Shown here in pieces: positions 11,429-21,705 of a stretch of 64,000 nucleotides of DNA (positions within the stretch are counted from its first letter, which is position 1; each line of letters opens with the position of its first letter). Source of the stretch: Lepas anatifera (taxonomy: Eukaryota; Arthropoda; Thecostraca; Lepadidae); contig JAOTON010002216.1 in NCBI GenBank assembly GCA_034440635.1, positions 186,001 through 250,000 of the forward strand, in the 5' to 3' direction. The position numbers and the translations under genes were made by a program. The notes beneath the pieces are model-generated. The model did not search any database. It was not told where the DNA came from and saw nothing but the letters and a program-made list of their open reading frames with translations.

Positions 11429-12651
11429 GTACCTTAAGCCTCTGGAACCCAGAGCCCTTCCTAAAATGACGCCAGTGAACATAGGTACGAGAAAACTTCT
11501 AACATCATCACCGACTCGGTTAGAACCCTTACCTGAACTGCACACTGAGGTACGTCGTTTGCGTCTTGTATATGTATATCAATTTCAGCATGCCTATTCA
11601 TTTTACTACCAGACGACAGTATTCTTATTCTGACGTCAATATCGGGGTTATCATCATTCCTGTTCTTTAAGTGGCACCTTCATAGTCACCAGTATGCAAT
11701 TTGAGAGGGCACGGGACAGAGGCCGTGTTGTTGCTTCCTCTATATTCTCGGTAGAGGGGTCCGGGGCTTTGTACGCGCAGAGAGAATGCACTCCCCTTTA
11801 CAATTTCCGCAGTCACAGATACAAAGGAATGAGGGAGAAAGTCAAAATTAAGGTGGCCACGTGTAAAACGTCTTTTTCATGACAGGGTTACGTTCTATGC
11901 ACATCCACGAATGCATCGAATTTGCAAACATTCTAAGCCAGATGGTAACACAGTGTCAGCTTGTCAAATGTATGACACTCAGTGCACTGAACAACATGTT
12001 CTATGGATCCCCTGCAATAATGGAGGCGGCCATATTTAAGGCACATTCTCTGCACGTGATTGCTGTTTCAGCCAGCTTAATTCAGAGTAATGCCAGCTAA
12101 TGGGGAAACTTTAATGGACAGCCGACATTTAGTGGTTTTGCCTTTCAGTTGTCCAATTCTCTGCCCATGCCTCAATTACACGCCAGGCACGCCGCGGCAG
12201 ACGACGGCGCCACCGCCAATAAAAATCCCGTCTGTGCGGCACCCAGCCCGGGCCGACCGAAATAAATCAGAGACCACTCAAAACTTAGCGGAGACGTACT
12301 TCGAGTGCGCTGCTTCTCACCGCCGCACAATTAGCCACCATTAGCTGTTCTTGGTAGCGTGTGGCAGCTTGACTGAAAAGACTTTCCGTTGGTACTCTGA
12401 AATGGCAGCCGAAAAATAAAGCGGTGCACTGCTTACTGTAACCATCTTACAATCACAGTAAAATAACACAAAATCAAGTCGTCTCAATCGCTCGAAATTT
12501 GGAATCACCTCACGTCATGAGATACGATGAACCATTAAAGAAAGCATCCACGTTGTCCCTTAATGGAAATCATGCATCACAAAAGAAAAATAGTTACGCG
12601 TTAAATCTGTGAGCGGATTCACAGAAAAGCAATAATCTTGTAACTGGATCG
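11429..12651. other. Unassigned DNA
   Basis: Short frames on the plus strand (up to 86 codons) show no family features. A GC-richer patch lies at about 12170-12260. No transposon end or RNA gene recognised. Confidence 0.35.
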
Positions 12652-12669
12652 TGTATGTATGTTACAGGA

Positions 12670-12870
12670 AAGTGCGAAATCCGGGATTTCGCGAACTCCT
12701 AGGATTTCGCGAAATCACTGACCAGCCAGGGAGTTCGCGAAATCCTAGGAGTTCGCGAAATCACTGGCCGACCAGGGATTTCGCGAACTCCTAGGGATTT
12801 CGCGAACTCACTGAAACTTCAGTGATTTCGCGAACTACCTGAATGCTTTTCAGGATTTCGCGAAATCCCT
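12670..12870. repeat. Left TTCGCGAA array (8 copies)
   Basis: Eight copies of TTCGCGAA lie between 12688 and 12864, each within GGRNTTCGCGAAMTCC-like units that are themselves nearly palindromic. Spacers such as CACTGACCAGCCAGG vary. Clustering of an 8-base palindrome at this density is far from chance. Likely role: transposase or other protein binding sites (inference). Confidence 0.8.
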
Positions 12871-13574
12871 AACATGCCAATATGTCATATAGTTTGAATC
12901 CGAAGAATGATCTTTCAGTGATCTGGTTTTACACTCCCCATCCTGTTTTCTCTTTCTATGTTGTATTTTGCTTGATTTTATGTATGTCGGCCTGATATTT
13001 ATTTTTTGAAAAACATTTGAAAATTAATTTTACACCCTCAGCTCTACCTCACACAGGGTCCTTGTGCCCGCTGACGAACTATTCGAGTCACTAGCCTTCC
13101 TCGAGGTGCATGGTTTATGCAATATGAACCGTAGGTGTGGAGGGGAGGGGCTCAAAACAAACTAGAGATGCCACTTCTTTTTCATTGTCATCTGTAATGA
13201 ATATCTTAATTTCTTAACAAAGCAAACTCCTGATGGGAAGTATTGTGCCGTAAGAAACGGACAAAGAACTGATATACTTTCACAAAGGTCTATTTTAGCT
13301 ATGTCTATGTTGGAATGTACTACGGACGTCCACAAATTTTCCAATAACAATACTTTGATACAGGAGGAAGTGTCGGCCTCGAAAAAGCTCTCGGTGTAAG
13401 AAGCGGCACGCCAGTCATCGTTTGACCATTGCCAAGGCTTTCAGAAATTTTATTGTCGATTCCGGCGGGCCAGCAAATGCACTTAGCTTAGGTGCTCCAG
13501 CCACGTTCATGACAATAGGCAATGAGATTACACATTGCAAATATGCGTAACAATTGTTTTATTCCGTATCTCTG
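12871..13574. other. Unassigned interior DNA
   Basis: AT-rich interior of the candidate 3.6-kb element. No ORF with family features. Confidence 0.35.
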
Positions 13575-13622
13575 CTTATGCCGACAACTATAGTTGTCGG
13601 CTTATGTTCAGCTATAGCTGAA
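13575..13622. repeat. Two adjacent perfect palindromes sharing a CTATAG core
   Basis: CCGACAACTATAGTTGTCGG (13581-13600) is a perfect 20-base palindrome. TTCAGCTATAGCTGAA (13607-13622) is a perfect 16-base palindrome. Both are centred on CTATAG and each is preceded by CTTATG. They could extrude as cruciforms or bind a dimeric protein; neither is shown. Confidence 0.7.
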
Positions 13623-14002
13623 ACTGTATAACACTTCTGATATACTGATAAACTGAAAACAGAGATATGGTGTAAGTTAATTTGCAGAATAATTATTTCG
13701 TTGTTGCAGCTCTGAAAATTTATCTTAGTATAGCCGAACTGTACCTGTAAAGTTTGGCCAAAGTTTTGGAATACATTAATGAACTTAATGCAAAAAATAA
13801 TATAACATTATTGTATTTTCCTTACCCAGAAAGTAATACGAAATGGCCATCAGATAAGCAGCATTTCTTTTGTGTAATAATGAGGGTTGTGATATGATAA
13901 TGATCTCTCTGCAGATGCTGGATAAGTGAGTTGGAAAGAAGCGCTTCAGAATTTTGTCTCTAACGGTACTCACAGTTGGTGCACCTGACCAACTTCGTAC
14001 CG
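13623..14002. other. Unassigned interior DNA
   Basis: AT-rich; nothing recognised between the palindrome pair and the type A relic. Confidence 0.35.
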
Positions 14003-14849
14003 AGTACGTGCATGGCCGGGGCGGGGTTGGGTAACCATACCCCTTGGGTTTTTCGCACAGTCTTGAAAACGGCTACGCGCAGCGCTGCTGTACACAGTAC
14101 AGTTTTTCTGAAGCTTTTACAACTCCTGTCAACATTTTCGGCTCAGGTCATTTCAGGTCAGGACATCAGTGCAGGTCAAGTGACATAATCTCCAAAAAAG
14201 AAGAAAACATAAGCAAGGAACAGCTTAATTTATCAATCTAAGATTCGTATTGAATAAAGGGCCGACTGAGTACACACAGTTTTTTTAGGATTTCTGAAGT
14301 CGATCACCTAAGGTCAATTATGAGTCATGATGACACCGTTGGAAAAGTATCGGTAAAATGGTTTAAACATAATAATTTTGTTGGGAACGGAGCCAAATTG
14401 TATATTTTGGCATCATTAGGGTTGTCTTGTTTCTGCAATTCTAATGATATGCATTCTGACCCAATTCGATATTGACCTGATACAAGGTCAGGTCAAATCT
14501 TAGCTTTGACCTAGAATAGTCACATTATTAATCATTCGACGTCGCTTGCAGAAAAGCTTCAGACAGTGAATCCTTATATATTGTATCTCTTCTACATCAG
14601 ATGGTAGGACTGAAGAACTGCATTTCAGTTATATCACCATATCCATATTGTGACATTGTTTGGCTTCCAATGCCCTCAGATTTTACCCGACAAAAGAATG
14701 CATAGAACACTTCCTTTAAAGCTTAGGTTGTGCTACTTAACGCCATTTATTTTTTCGCTAACTAGCGTAGTTTTTAGATTTTAGGCGGGGGGCGTAGCCC
14801 AACCTCGTCAGGGTGAAGGTGGCTCAGACCCTGGCATTGCACGTCTTAA
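14003..14849 (+). mobile_element. Old TTAA element, type A relic
   Basis: The start GTGCATGGCCGGGGCGGGGT and the CCTTGGGTTTTTCGCACAG block align with the left end of the type A copies. The right end AGGTGGCTCAGACCCTGGCA then GCACGTCTTAA matches their AGGTGGCTCAGACCC...GCGTGTTAA end. The interior has AGGTCATTTCAGGTCAGG and TGACCTGATACAAGGTCAGG. The left TTAA is lost. More diverged than the copies at 26.9 and 32.8 kb, hence older. Confidence 0.65.
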
Positions 14850-15400
14850 AAATTGCATCCCGCAAAACTAGTTTGAGACTCATACCAAACGTTTTTGACT
14901 GTGATTATTTTAAAGCTATCAAAAGACATAGTCATAAGAGACTTCCGCAATTGCTCTCGGTGACCGGCACCTCATCGACACCACCAGCCAAAAGACACGT
15001 GATGAGTTTTCAAAAATGTGAGCGTCGGGCACATTCTTTTCCGGATGGCGTGGTTTGCTCAAAAGTAAGTGCGTTGCGCCATTGCCGAGCATTTATACCA
15101 TTTTTCAGTAGCGCAAATATTTTGCCATTTCTTGAACTGTGTTACACCCAGATTTATTCTAGTGATCAAGCCATGGATTTTGTACCATTTTCTTTATCGT
15201 ATCCGTAGATAAAATTCCATAATAATGCAACCTACATAAGATACCGTAACGCTATTCTGTGATGTAGATTTGACATAAAATAACCGTAGCGTACATAATT
15301 ATGAAAGTTGGTGATAGCGTAGACCACTTTTATTGAATACTTGGGTAGTTATGCTGACTCCATGCACTGCATATGTATAATATTAAATATACAGATCTAT
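14850..15400. other. Unassigned DNA
   Basis: A plus-strand frame of 131 codons (14813-15208) overlaps the end of the type A relic. It has no domain or motif and is probably chance. No other signal. Confidence 0.35.
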
Positions 15401-15649
15401 CATAGGCGGATCCAAGATTGCCGATCGGGGGGCATCCTCCGGGGGAGTGGGCGGGGCGCCATCCGGACCAGGGGAGTGCTTTTTTGACCGGAAAAACCTA
15501 TCAGGTGGGCGCAAAATCCTATCGGTGGGCGCCGATTTTACATCCCTAGGGACGGGGATGGAAAGCGACATTTCAGAGTGGCGCCGTGACCATTTCGGGC
15601 GCCGAGGGTCGATCGGGGCACCTGCCCCCTTGTCCCCTAAATCCGCTAT
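15401..15649 (+). mobile_element. Small MITE, CATAGGCGGATCC family
   Basis: It starts CATAGGCGGATCCAAG and ends TAAATCCGCTAT, an eroded inverted copy of the start. The GC-rich interior (GATCGGGGGGCA, GGCGCCATCCGGACC, GGTGGGCGC) matches, in the opposite orientation, the better preserved copy at 49663-49928. No clear TSD and no ORF. Confidence 0.7.
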
Positions 15650-16037
15650 AAAATATATCATGAATATAAAATAACCAAGTACCAAATCACAATGAAGGCG
15701 AAGTGTATTCTGCGGGGAGTGTGAGGGAACCAAATTTCAGGAGGACCGGCTTTTAACCGCCGGCCTGTCTTTTTCCCGTGATCCACATTTGCAATCAGCA
15801 GCAACTGAACTTTTACCTTGCGTACAATATTAATAAGCGAAACTCGATAAATGTATCGCTGCAACCTCAAGAATACAATTATGACCTTCCTTATATTTAG
15901 CTTAAAACCTTCCTAATATTTAGCTTAAAACCTCCCTTATACGTGATTTTCACGGAAAATGTCCGGTTACTGTTTATAATAAATCATAAGAACAATAGTC
16001 CGCAATCCTAGCTAGTCGTCCTTGAGCTGACTAAATG
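15650..16037. other. Unassigned DNA
   Basis: AT-rich, with a short near-duplication of CTTCCTTATATTTAGCTTAAAA-like words at about 15888-15940. Nothing else recognised. Confidence 0.35.
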
Positions 16038-16240
16038 TCGGAATTCGCGAACTCCTGAGTGTTTATCCGGTTTCGCGAACTCCTGACTTCTAGTCCGGAT
16101 TTCCAACTCCCTGTTTAGTCCAGGATTTCGCGAACTCCCTGTCACCCAGGATTTCCGAACTCCTGATTTCGCGAACTCCTGATGGTCAGTGATTTCGCGA
16201 AATCCCTAGGGTTCGCGAACTCCCGATTTCCCTCCTGTAA
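16038..16240. repeat. Right TTCGCGAA array (6 intact copies plus decayed ones)
   Basis: Intact TTCGCGAA occurs six times between 16044 and 16219. Two further units have lost the core (GGATTTCCAACTCC, GGATTTCCGAACTCC). Unit context GGATTTCGCGAACTCCTG is the same as in the left array. It lies directly inside the right inverted end of the candidate 3.6-kb element. Confidence 0.8.
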
Positions 16241-16383
16241 CATGTACATACATTAGGGTGCGCGTTATAACCCTTTTTCGACATCGAAACTTTTTTCATG
16301 AGGTTTTAGACAGTAGACACAAATATAAAGACAGCCCTACAAAAAAATTCGTCATTTTCTCGAGCTTAAGCAACAGATTTTGA

Positions 16384-17320
16384 CTTTTTAACTCTCCCCA
16401 GTGGGGTGGGAGGGTGCTGAATAACCCCCTACATATTTTTCGTCGTCACGGAGAAACGGCGGCACCAAGCGCCACCGTACTTGGCACAGCTTATTATTAA
16501 TCAATTCTGCAACTTCCTCTAAAAGTTTTAAGTTCGGGTCATTTCGGGTCAGGTCACCAGGCCAGGTCAAGTGACCTCACTTGAAAACATTTTCGGGATT
16601 GCATTACTCAGAGAAGGGTTAATTTATCAATGTGAAACCTATATCATATAATGGCCTCACCGAGGGCTACAAACTGTGTTTCGGCTATTTTGTATATTGT
16701 TGAACTAAGGTCAGGATCGAGTCATGACCTATTCATTGGAAATGCAGGGGGAAAGCGTAAGTTTGCCGAAAAATGTTGCTTTTTTCGTATATAAAGCTTA
16801 TATGGTCTTCTTATTCCCGGGATCGTAATATCGCAGGCTATTCGCAGGGTTAATTTTGCAATGTTTGACCTGTGACCTCTGAGAGGTCATTTGAGTCTAT
16901 CTAAGCACGTTTTGAGACTTATGTCAATAACTGCGCAGTAAATTGCAATAGAGCTCTCATTTGGATACCACTATGTTTGATTTGTCATTACAAGTCAAAT
17001 GATATGCATATTGACTATGTTTAGTTAGATGATGACCTTGACCTGACCCTAGGTCATGCCGCTTTTCTACTTTGTTCTAGTATGGTCAAATTGTACATCA
17101 TTCGAATCGCCATAAAGAGAGGCATCGAATGACGTTTAAATTTTGGCTTTAAAATAACTCAACCAAACGCTAGAGTAAAAATTCTTCTTAATTGTACTAT
17201 TTTGACCTTCAATGACCTCAATATTACTCTGAGCTAAACCTTTATGGGAAAAGTTTCTTAATCGGTTCAGTGGTCTATCAAACCATTTTTTTCGCCATCC
17301 CGCTCAGGAGCCGAATTGCT
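16384..17320 (+). mobile_element. Type E TTAA-like sequence in left palindrome arm
   Basis: TTAACTCTCCCCAGTGGGG at about 16387 resembles a TTAA element end and is followed by the GGAGAAACGGCGGCACCAAG block and many AGGTCA/TGACCT words. ATCATTCGAATCG is at 17098-17110. The matching right-arm copy is inverted at about 19722-20660. The far end is not clear; it runs into the tRNA-like head at 17321. Related to 37599-38366. Confidence 0.5.
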
Positions 17321-17605
17321 GCCCTGGTAGCTCAGTTGGTAAAGCGTTGGGCTCCGGCTTACTGCTCAGAAACATGCAGTGGCAGTGCATGTCCAGGCTT
17401 GGGATCGTTTCCCCTGAGACGCCCCGGCGCTCAATAGTTTATCCGACGTAGGTCGGCTGGCAACTGACTGGTGAGAGGGTGAATGGGGTGGCCGTCACCG
17501 TGCTTTGTGGGACGTTAAGCTTTGGCTTCTAAATCAACCCTTCATTGTGGGAGTGGCTCGTTGGGGTGGTGGGGTTGGGGTCTCCGTGACCAGTCCATTG
17601 ATGAC
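17321..17605 (+). repeat. tRNA-headed SINE-like repeat, left arm copy
   Basis: GCCCTGGTAGCTCAGTTGG carries an A-box-like motif. A GGGATCGTTTCCC segment may be a decayed B box. The 3' part CAACTGACTGGTGAGAGG and GACGTTAAGCTTT is shared with the copy at 62585-62880. It ends at the TTAA where the type C element inserted. No poly-A tail or TSD is visible. Confidence 0.6.
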
Positions 17606-18662
17606 TTAACCCGCGCCCCACCGGGGGTCCAGCGCCACCTTCGCCCCACCGGGGTCCATCGATGGCCCCCTCTAACTCCGAAAATATGGGGGTTAGCGCA
17701 AATCTGCAAAGTGAATGAGAAAGCTCGCGTGAATTCAGTAAGAAATTACTTTGCATGTTTAAGCGCTCAGGTCAATGGTTGGACCTCCAGAGGTCAAGTT
17801 AGGTCAAGATAGGCCATTTTCACTCAAATATGCAGTGCTTAAGCAAACTGGGCATAACTCTTATGCCATTAGAGATATTGAGGTCTGGTACATTTGAGGG
17901 ATATTGAGGTTTGGTACATTTGATAGGAAAATGTCAGTCCTTTTTCTGCTATGTGAAACGTAATGACCTCCTGCCAGTGGTTTGACCTCCAGAGGTCACC
18001 TCGTGATCTCATATGACCTGAGGTCACGAAAGGTTAGAAAGTGACCTTGCCGTGTATCAAATGAAAGCCAAGGACCAGACAAACACGATGGTGTTTTATC
18101 AGCGCTCTAGCTTAATTAGGTCAAAAATTATTGTCAAAATACTGTTTTTGACCCCTGGTGACCTTGGATGACCTTGCAAAAGTCAAAGGGCAAATATGAC
18201 CCCTGGGATCCGTGAAAGGGTGTCCCAAAACGCTGTTCTTAACAGTCTGAGTATTCGCAATCATTTTTGTGGCTTTTAGGTCATGAGACAGCTTTTCCCC
18301 ATGCTTTTCCATTGGGAGAGGTCGCCTCGGACCTAACCTCAGGTCACGAAATCGAAAAAAATCCCTGATATATATGTTGTAGACCCTGGAGGGGTCATGA
18401 AGTGTAGCAAGTTTCAAATCGATCGACTAAGAAATGTAGCTCTTATAGAGCTTCAAATTTGAAGTGAGGTGATCCTGGTTGACCTCGCCTGGTGACCTGA
18501 CCTTAGGTGACCCAGGGAAAAAAATTATTAGGGATAATTTGAAAATGATGAGGTGAGAGATAGAATCATCAACCGCGTTGCTGCGTTTCGTCGTTTTTCT
18601 GATATCTCGAAAAAAACCTTACGGGGGCCATCGATGCCCCTCCCCCGTGGGGCGAGGGTTAA
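17606..18662 (+). mobile_element. TTAA element, type C, in left palindrome arm
   Basis: It is bounded by TTAA at 17606-17609 and 18659-18662. Left end CCCGCGCCCCACCGGGGGTCC, right end CCCGTGGGGCGAGGG. The opposite arm keeps the uninterrupted site: GATGAC-TTAA-TTGAGACTCC (reverse of 19335-19350) against GATGAC-TTAA-element-TTAA-GTGAGACTCC here. This proves TTAA target-site duplication. It is rich in TGACCTCCAGAGGTCA-type everted pairs. No ORF. Confidence 0.92.
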
Positions 18663-18928
18663 GTGAGACTCCGAATCCAACAGCTGTTCTAGGAACAACT
18701 TGGGCAAAGTTAAAAAAATATTCGAGAAGTGGGGGTGGCAGTACTAGCCCAGCTTGTCAAAATTGGGCCCGATGTCTCTTTGCTTTTCAGCCTGAGTGAT
18801 GGAGAGCACTCTGGTTTCTTTATCTGTATTGTAATTATTTAACATTACAACAGATTCCTAGTCTGCGTTTTGGCAGAACAGGAATACGATCTTTATGTGT
18901 TGAAAAATTTCCAAGCTAAGAAGTGAAA

Positions 18929-19082
18929 ATTCCGAAATAAATGCCGCAGATGTGAGTCTGAGGGGCTGGTCCGGATGGCTCTGAGACTGCTGCAGGTGGA
19001 GAGCGCGGTGCCACGCAAACAGTGTGATGTGATGTTGGATAAAACATTACAATAAACTACCAACGTATGTATATAGATGGGT
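18929..19082. other. Loop of the giant palindrome
   Basis: Unpaired 154-base centre between the arms. It has no ORF or repeat I recognise. Confidence 0.6.
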
Positions 19083-19344
19083 TTCACTTTTTAGCTTGTA
19101 AATTGTTCAACACTTAAATATCGTATTCCTGCTCTGCCAAAACAAAGCCTACGAATCTATTGCAACACTAAATTATTACAACACAAATAAAAAACCAGAG
19201 TTCACTCCATCACTAAGGCTGAAAAACAAAGCGACATCGGAACCAATTTTGACAAGCTGGGCTAGTGTTGACACCCCCTCAATTTTCTATAAATTCTGTC
19301 CAAGTTGTTCCTAGTACGGCTGTTGGAGTCGGAGTCTCAATTAA

Positions 19345-19721
19345 GTCATCAATAGACTTGTTATGAATACCCCAACCCCACCACCCGAACGAGAAAATCC
19401 CACAATTAGGGGTTAATTTATGTCAAGGGAAATGACCTAAAGCCCTAGATGAGAAAAGTGAAGAGTAAAAGGCGAGAGGTGTGGGAGAATCCCTAAAAAT
19501 TAATTTAGAAGCCAAAGCTTAACGTCCCACAAAGCACGGGGATGGCCACCCGGCTCAGGTCACCCTCTCACCAGTCAGTTGCCAGCCGACCTTCGCCGGA
19601 TAAACTATTGAGCGCCGGAGCGTCTCAGGGGAACCGATCCCAAGCCTGGACATGCATTGCCACTGCATGTTTCTGAGCAGTGAGCCGGAGCCCAACGCTT
19701 TACCAACTGAGCTGCCGGGGC
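19345..19721 (-). repeat. tRNA-headed SINE-like repeat, right arm copy
   Basis: Reverse complement of the left-arm copy. The head reads GCCCCGGCAGCTCAGTTGG on the minus strand, ending at 19721. It contains an extra block of about 100 bases near 19390-19500 that the left arm lacks. It ends at the intact TTAA 19341-19344, the empty target site. Confidence 0.6.
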
Positions 19722-20794
19722 AGCAATTCGGCTCCTGAGCGGGGTAGCGAAAAAAATGGTTTGATAGACCACTGGACCGATTAAGAAAGTTTTCCCATAA
19801 AGTTTTAGCTCAGAGTAGCATTGAGGTCATTTAAGGTCAAAATAGTACAATTAAGAAGATTTTTTACTCCAGCGTTTGTTTGATTTATTTTAAAGTCAAA
19901 ATTTAAACGTCATTCGATGCCTCTCTTTAGGGCGATTCGAATGATGTACAATATGACCATACTAGAACAAAGTACAAAAGTGACATGGCCTAGGGTCAGT
20001 TCAAGGTCATCATCTAACTAAACATAGTCAATATGCATATCACTTGGCTTGTAATGACAAATCAAGCATAGTGGTATCCAAATGAGAGCTCTATCGAAAT
20101 TTACTGCGCAGTTATTTACATAAGTCTCAAAACGTGCTTAGATAGACTCAAATCACCTCTCAGAGGTCACAGGTCAAAAATTGCAAAATTAACCCTGCAA
20201 ATAGCCTGTGATGCCTCGATCCCGGGAATAAGAAGACCCTATAGGCTTTATATACGGAAAAGCAACATTTTTCGGTAAACTTGCGCTTTCCCCTTGCATT
20301 TTCAATGGAGAGGTCATGACTCATACCTGACCTTAGGTCAAAAATAGACAAAATAGCCGAAACACAGTTTGTAGCCCTCGGTGAGACCATTATATGATAT
20401 AGATTTTACATTGATAAATTAACCCTTCTCTGAGTAATGCAATCCCGAAAATGTTTTGAAGTGAGGTCACTGGACCTGGCCTGGTGACCTGACCCGAGAT
20501 GGCCCGAACTTGAAATTTTTAGCATAATTTGCAAACTTGATTAATGATAAGCTGCGCCAAGTACGGTGGCGCTTGGCTCTGCTGTTTCTCCGTGACAACG
20601 AAAAATCTGTAGGGATTTAGTCGGCACCCTTCCGCCCCACTGGTGGAGGGTTAAAAATTGAAAATCCGTTACTTAAACTCGAGAAAATGACAAAGTTTGT
20701 TGCAGGGTTGTCCTTATATTTGTGTCTACTGTCTAAAACCGCATGAAAAAGTTTCGATTTCGAAAAAAGTGTTATAACGCGCACCCGTACATAC

Positions 20795-21298
20795 CCATAT
20801 TCAATCATACAATATAAACGACATAAACAATTGCATCCTGGTGGGAGGGGGAAGTGACGGTGAAAGACCGAATAAAATGAACCTTAAGTGTGACAAACTA
20901 GATACAAAAACGGAGACATCATTAGACATTTCATCATTAAGAAAACAATTATACAGCACGAATTCATAATTAGGACATCATAATTAAAAACAACTAATGA
21001 TGACGCAACGTTCATATGCATATTCGAATGTATCCTCCAGAAAAGTACAATTAAATTAGGTGCATACATATATTTTGAGCCCTCTTGACTATGATGCCTT
21101 GGGACCAGTCGGCTTCGGCGGTAATTGAGACTCACTGTATTCAAATATAATATAGAACATTTTATTTTCAAATTATCTTTGCCAGCACTAATGCTTCGAC
21201 AGTAGTGGTAATGGTTTCGAGATTTTAGTAGCTGCGCCCACCTTTGGTTATTGTCTCAACTCTTATAATAGTGTCTTCTAATTATAATTATGTATCAT
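20795..21298. other. Unassigned DNA
   Basis: AT-rich, with a 95-codon minus-strand frame of no recognisable family. Nothing else seen. Confidence 0.35.
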
Positions 21299-21348
21299 TA
21301 TATACATACACACACATATATATATAAATTATATTTTATATATATATA

Positions 21349-21416
<68 letters not shown>
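21299..21416. repeat. TA microsatellite
   Basis: An almost pure TA dinucleotide tract with a few interruptions (ATACACACACA at its start, AAATTATATTTT within). It creates spurious IYIYIY reading frames. Confidence 0.95.
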
Positions 21417-21418
<2 letters not shown>

Positions 21419-21631
21419 AAAGCTGTCGCTTTTAACTTTTCAATATAAGCAATTACTAAAGCACACAGAATGCGACAAATAGTACCTACATTAATACAAA
21501 ACAACCTATCAGTACTATTCCTGAAATCGCAATGCGGCTTACTGAACATCACACACATGCATAACTCTGTCACCTATGTACAGGCTGCCAGAAACACTGC
21601 AAAAATACGCTGAAGTAAAACGAAAAAAACA

Positions 21632-21705
21632 TGACGCCCGCGAATCGAACCCTCAATATACAGATTTTTAGACCACCACCCTACAAACTGCGCTACCTGC
21701 ATTAG
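21632..21705 (-). repeat. tRNA-like relic
   Basis: On the minus strand, GGTAGCGCAGTTTGTAGGG is A-box-like and GGGTTCGATTCG is B-box-like, about 45 bases apart. The acceptor and T stems do not pair properly, so this is not a functional tRNA. It could be a SINE head or a tRNA pseudogene. Confidence 0.45.

Larger units (their letters stand above)
12652..16254. mobile_element. Candidate 3.6-kb element with inverted ends and TTCGCGAA arrays
   Basis: The left edge TGTATGTATGTTACAGGA (12652 on) is inverted at the right edge as TCCTGTAACATGTACATACA (16234-16253), with a 2-base length difference. Immediately inside each edge is an array of the palindrome TTCGCGAA. The interior carries a type A relic (14003-14849), a 249-bp MITE and a pair of perfect palindromes, but no transposase-like ORF. 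Subterminal repeats inside inverted ends are typical of DNA transposons. The flanking duplication is not clear, so the limits are provisional. Confidence 0.5.
16256..20786. repeat. Giant imperfect palindrome (4.5 kb)
   Basis: The left arm 16256-18928 and right arm 19083-20786 are reverse complements, with a loop of about 154 bases (18929-19082). Outer tips are GGGTGCGCGTTATAAC on the left and its inverse on the right. The left arm is longer only because of a 1.05-kb type C insertion. The right arm has about 100 extra bases near 19390-19500. GTACATAC lies at 16244-16251 and 20787-20794, a possible 8-base duplication offset by 4 bases on the left. Arms differ by substitutions and indels, arguing against an assembly mirror artefact. 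Confidence 0.85.

Noticed and set aside
14813..15208. 131-codon plus-strand open frame
   Set aside because: It begins inside the end of a type A relic and shows no domain or motif.
12670..16240. CRISPR array
   Set aside because: The repeated units are irregularly spaced palindromes in clearly eukaryotic DNA, with no constant-length spacers.
16256..20786. Assembly artefact explaining the palindrome
   Set aside because: The arms differ by many substitutions, indels and a whole transposon, which a mirrored contig would not show.
21632..21705. Functional tRNA on the minus strand
   Set aside because: Acceptor and T stems do not pair. Called a relic.
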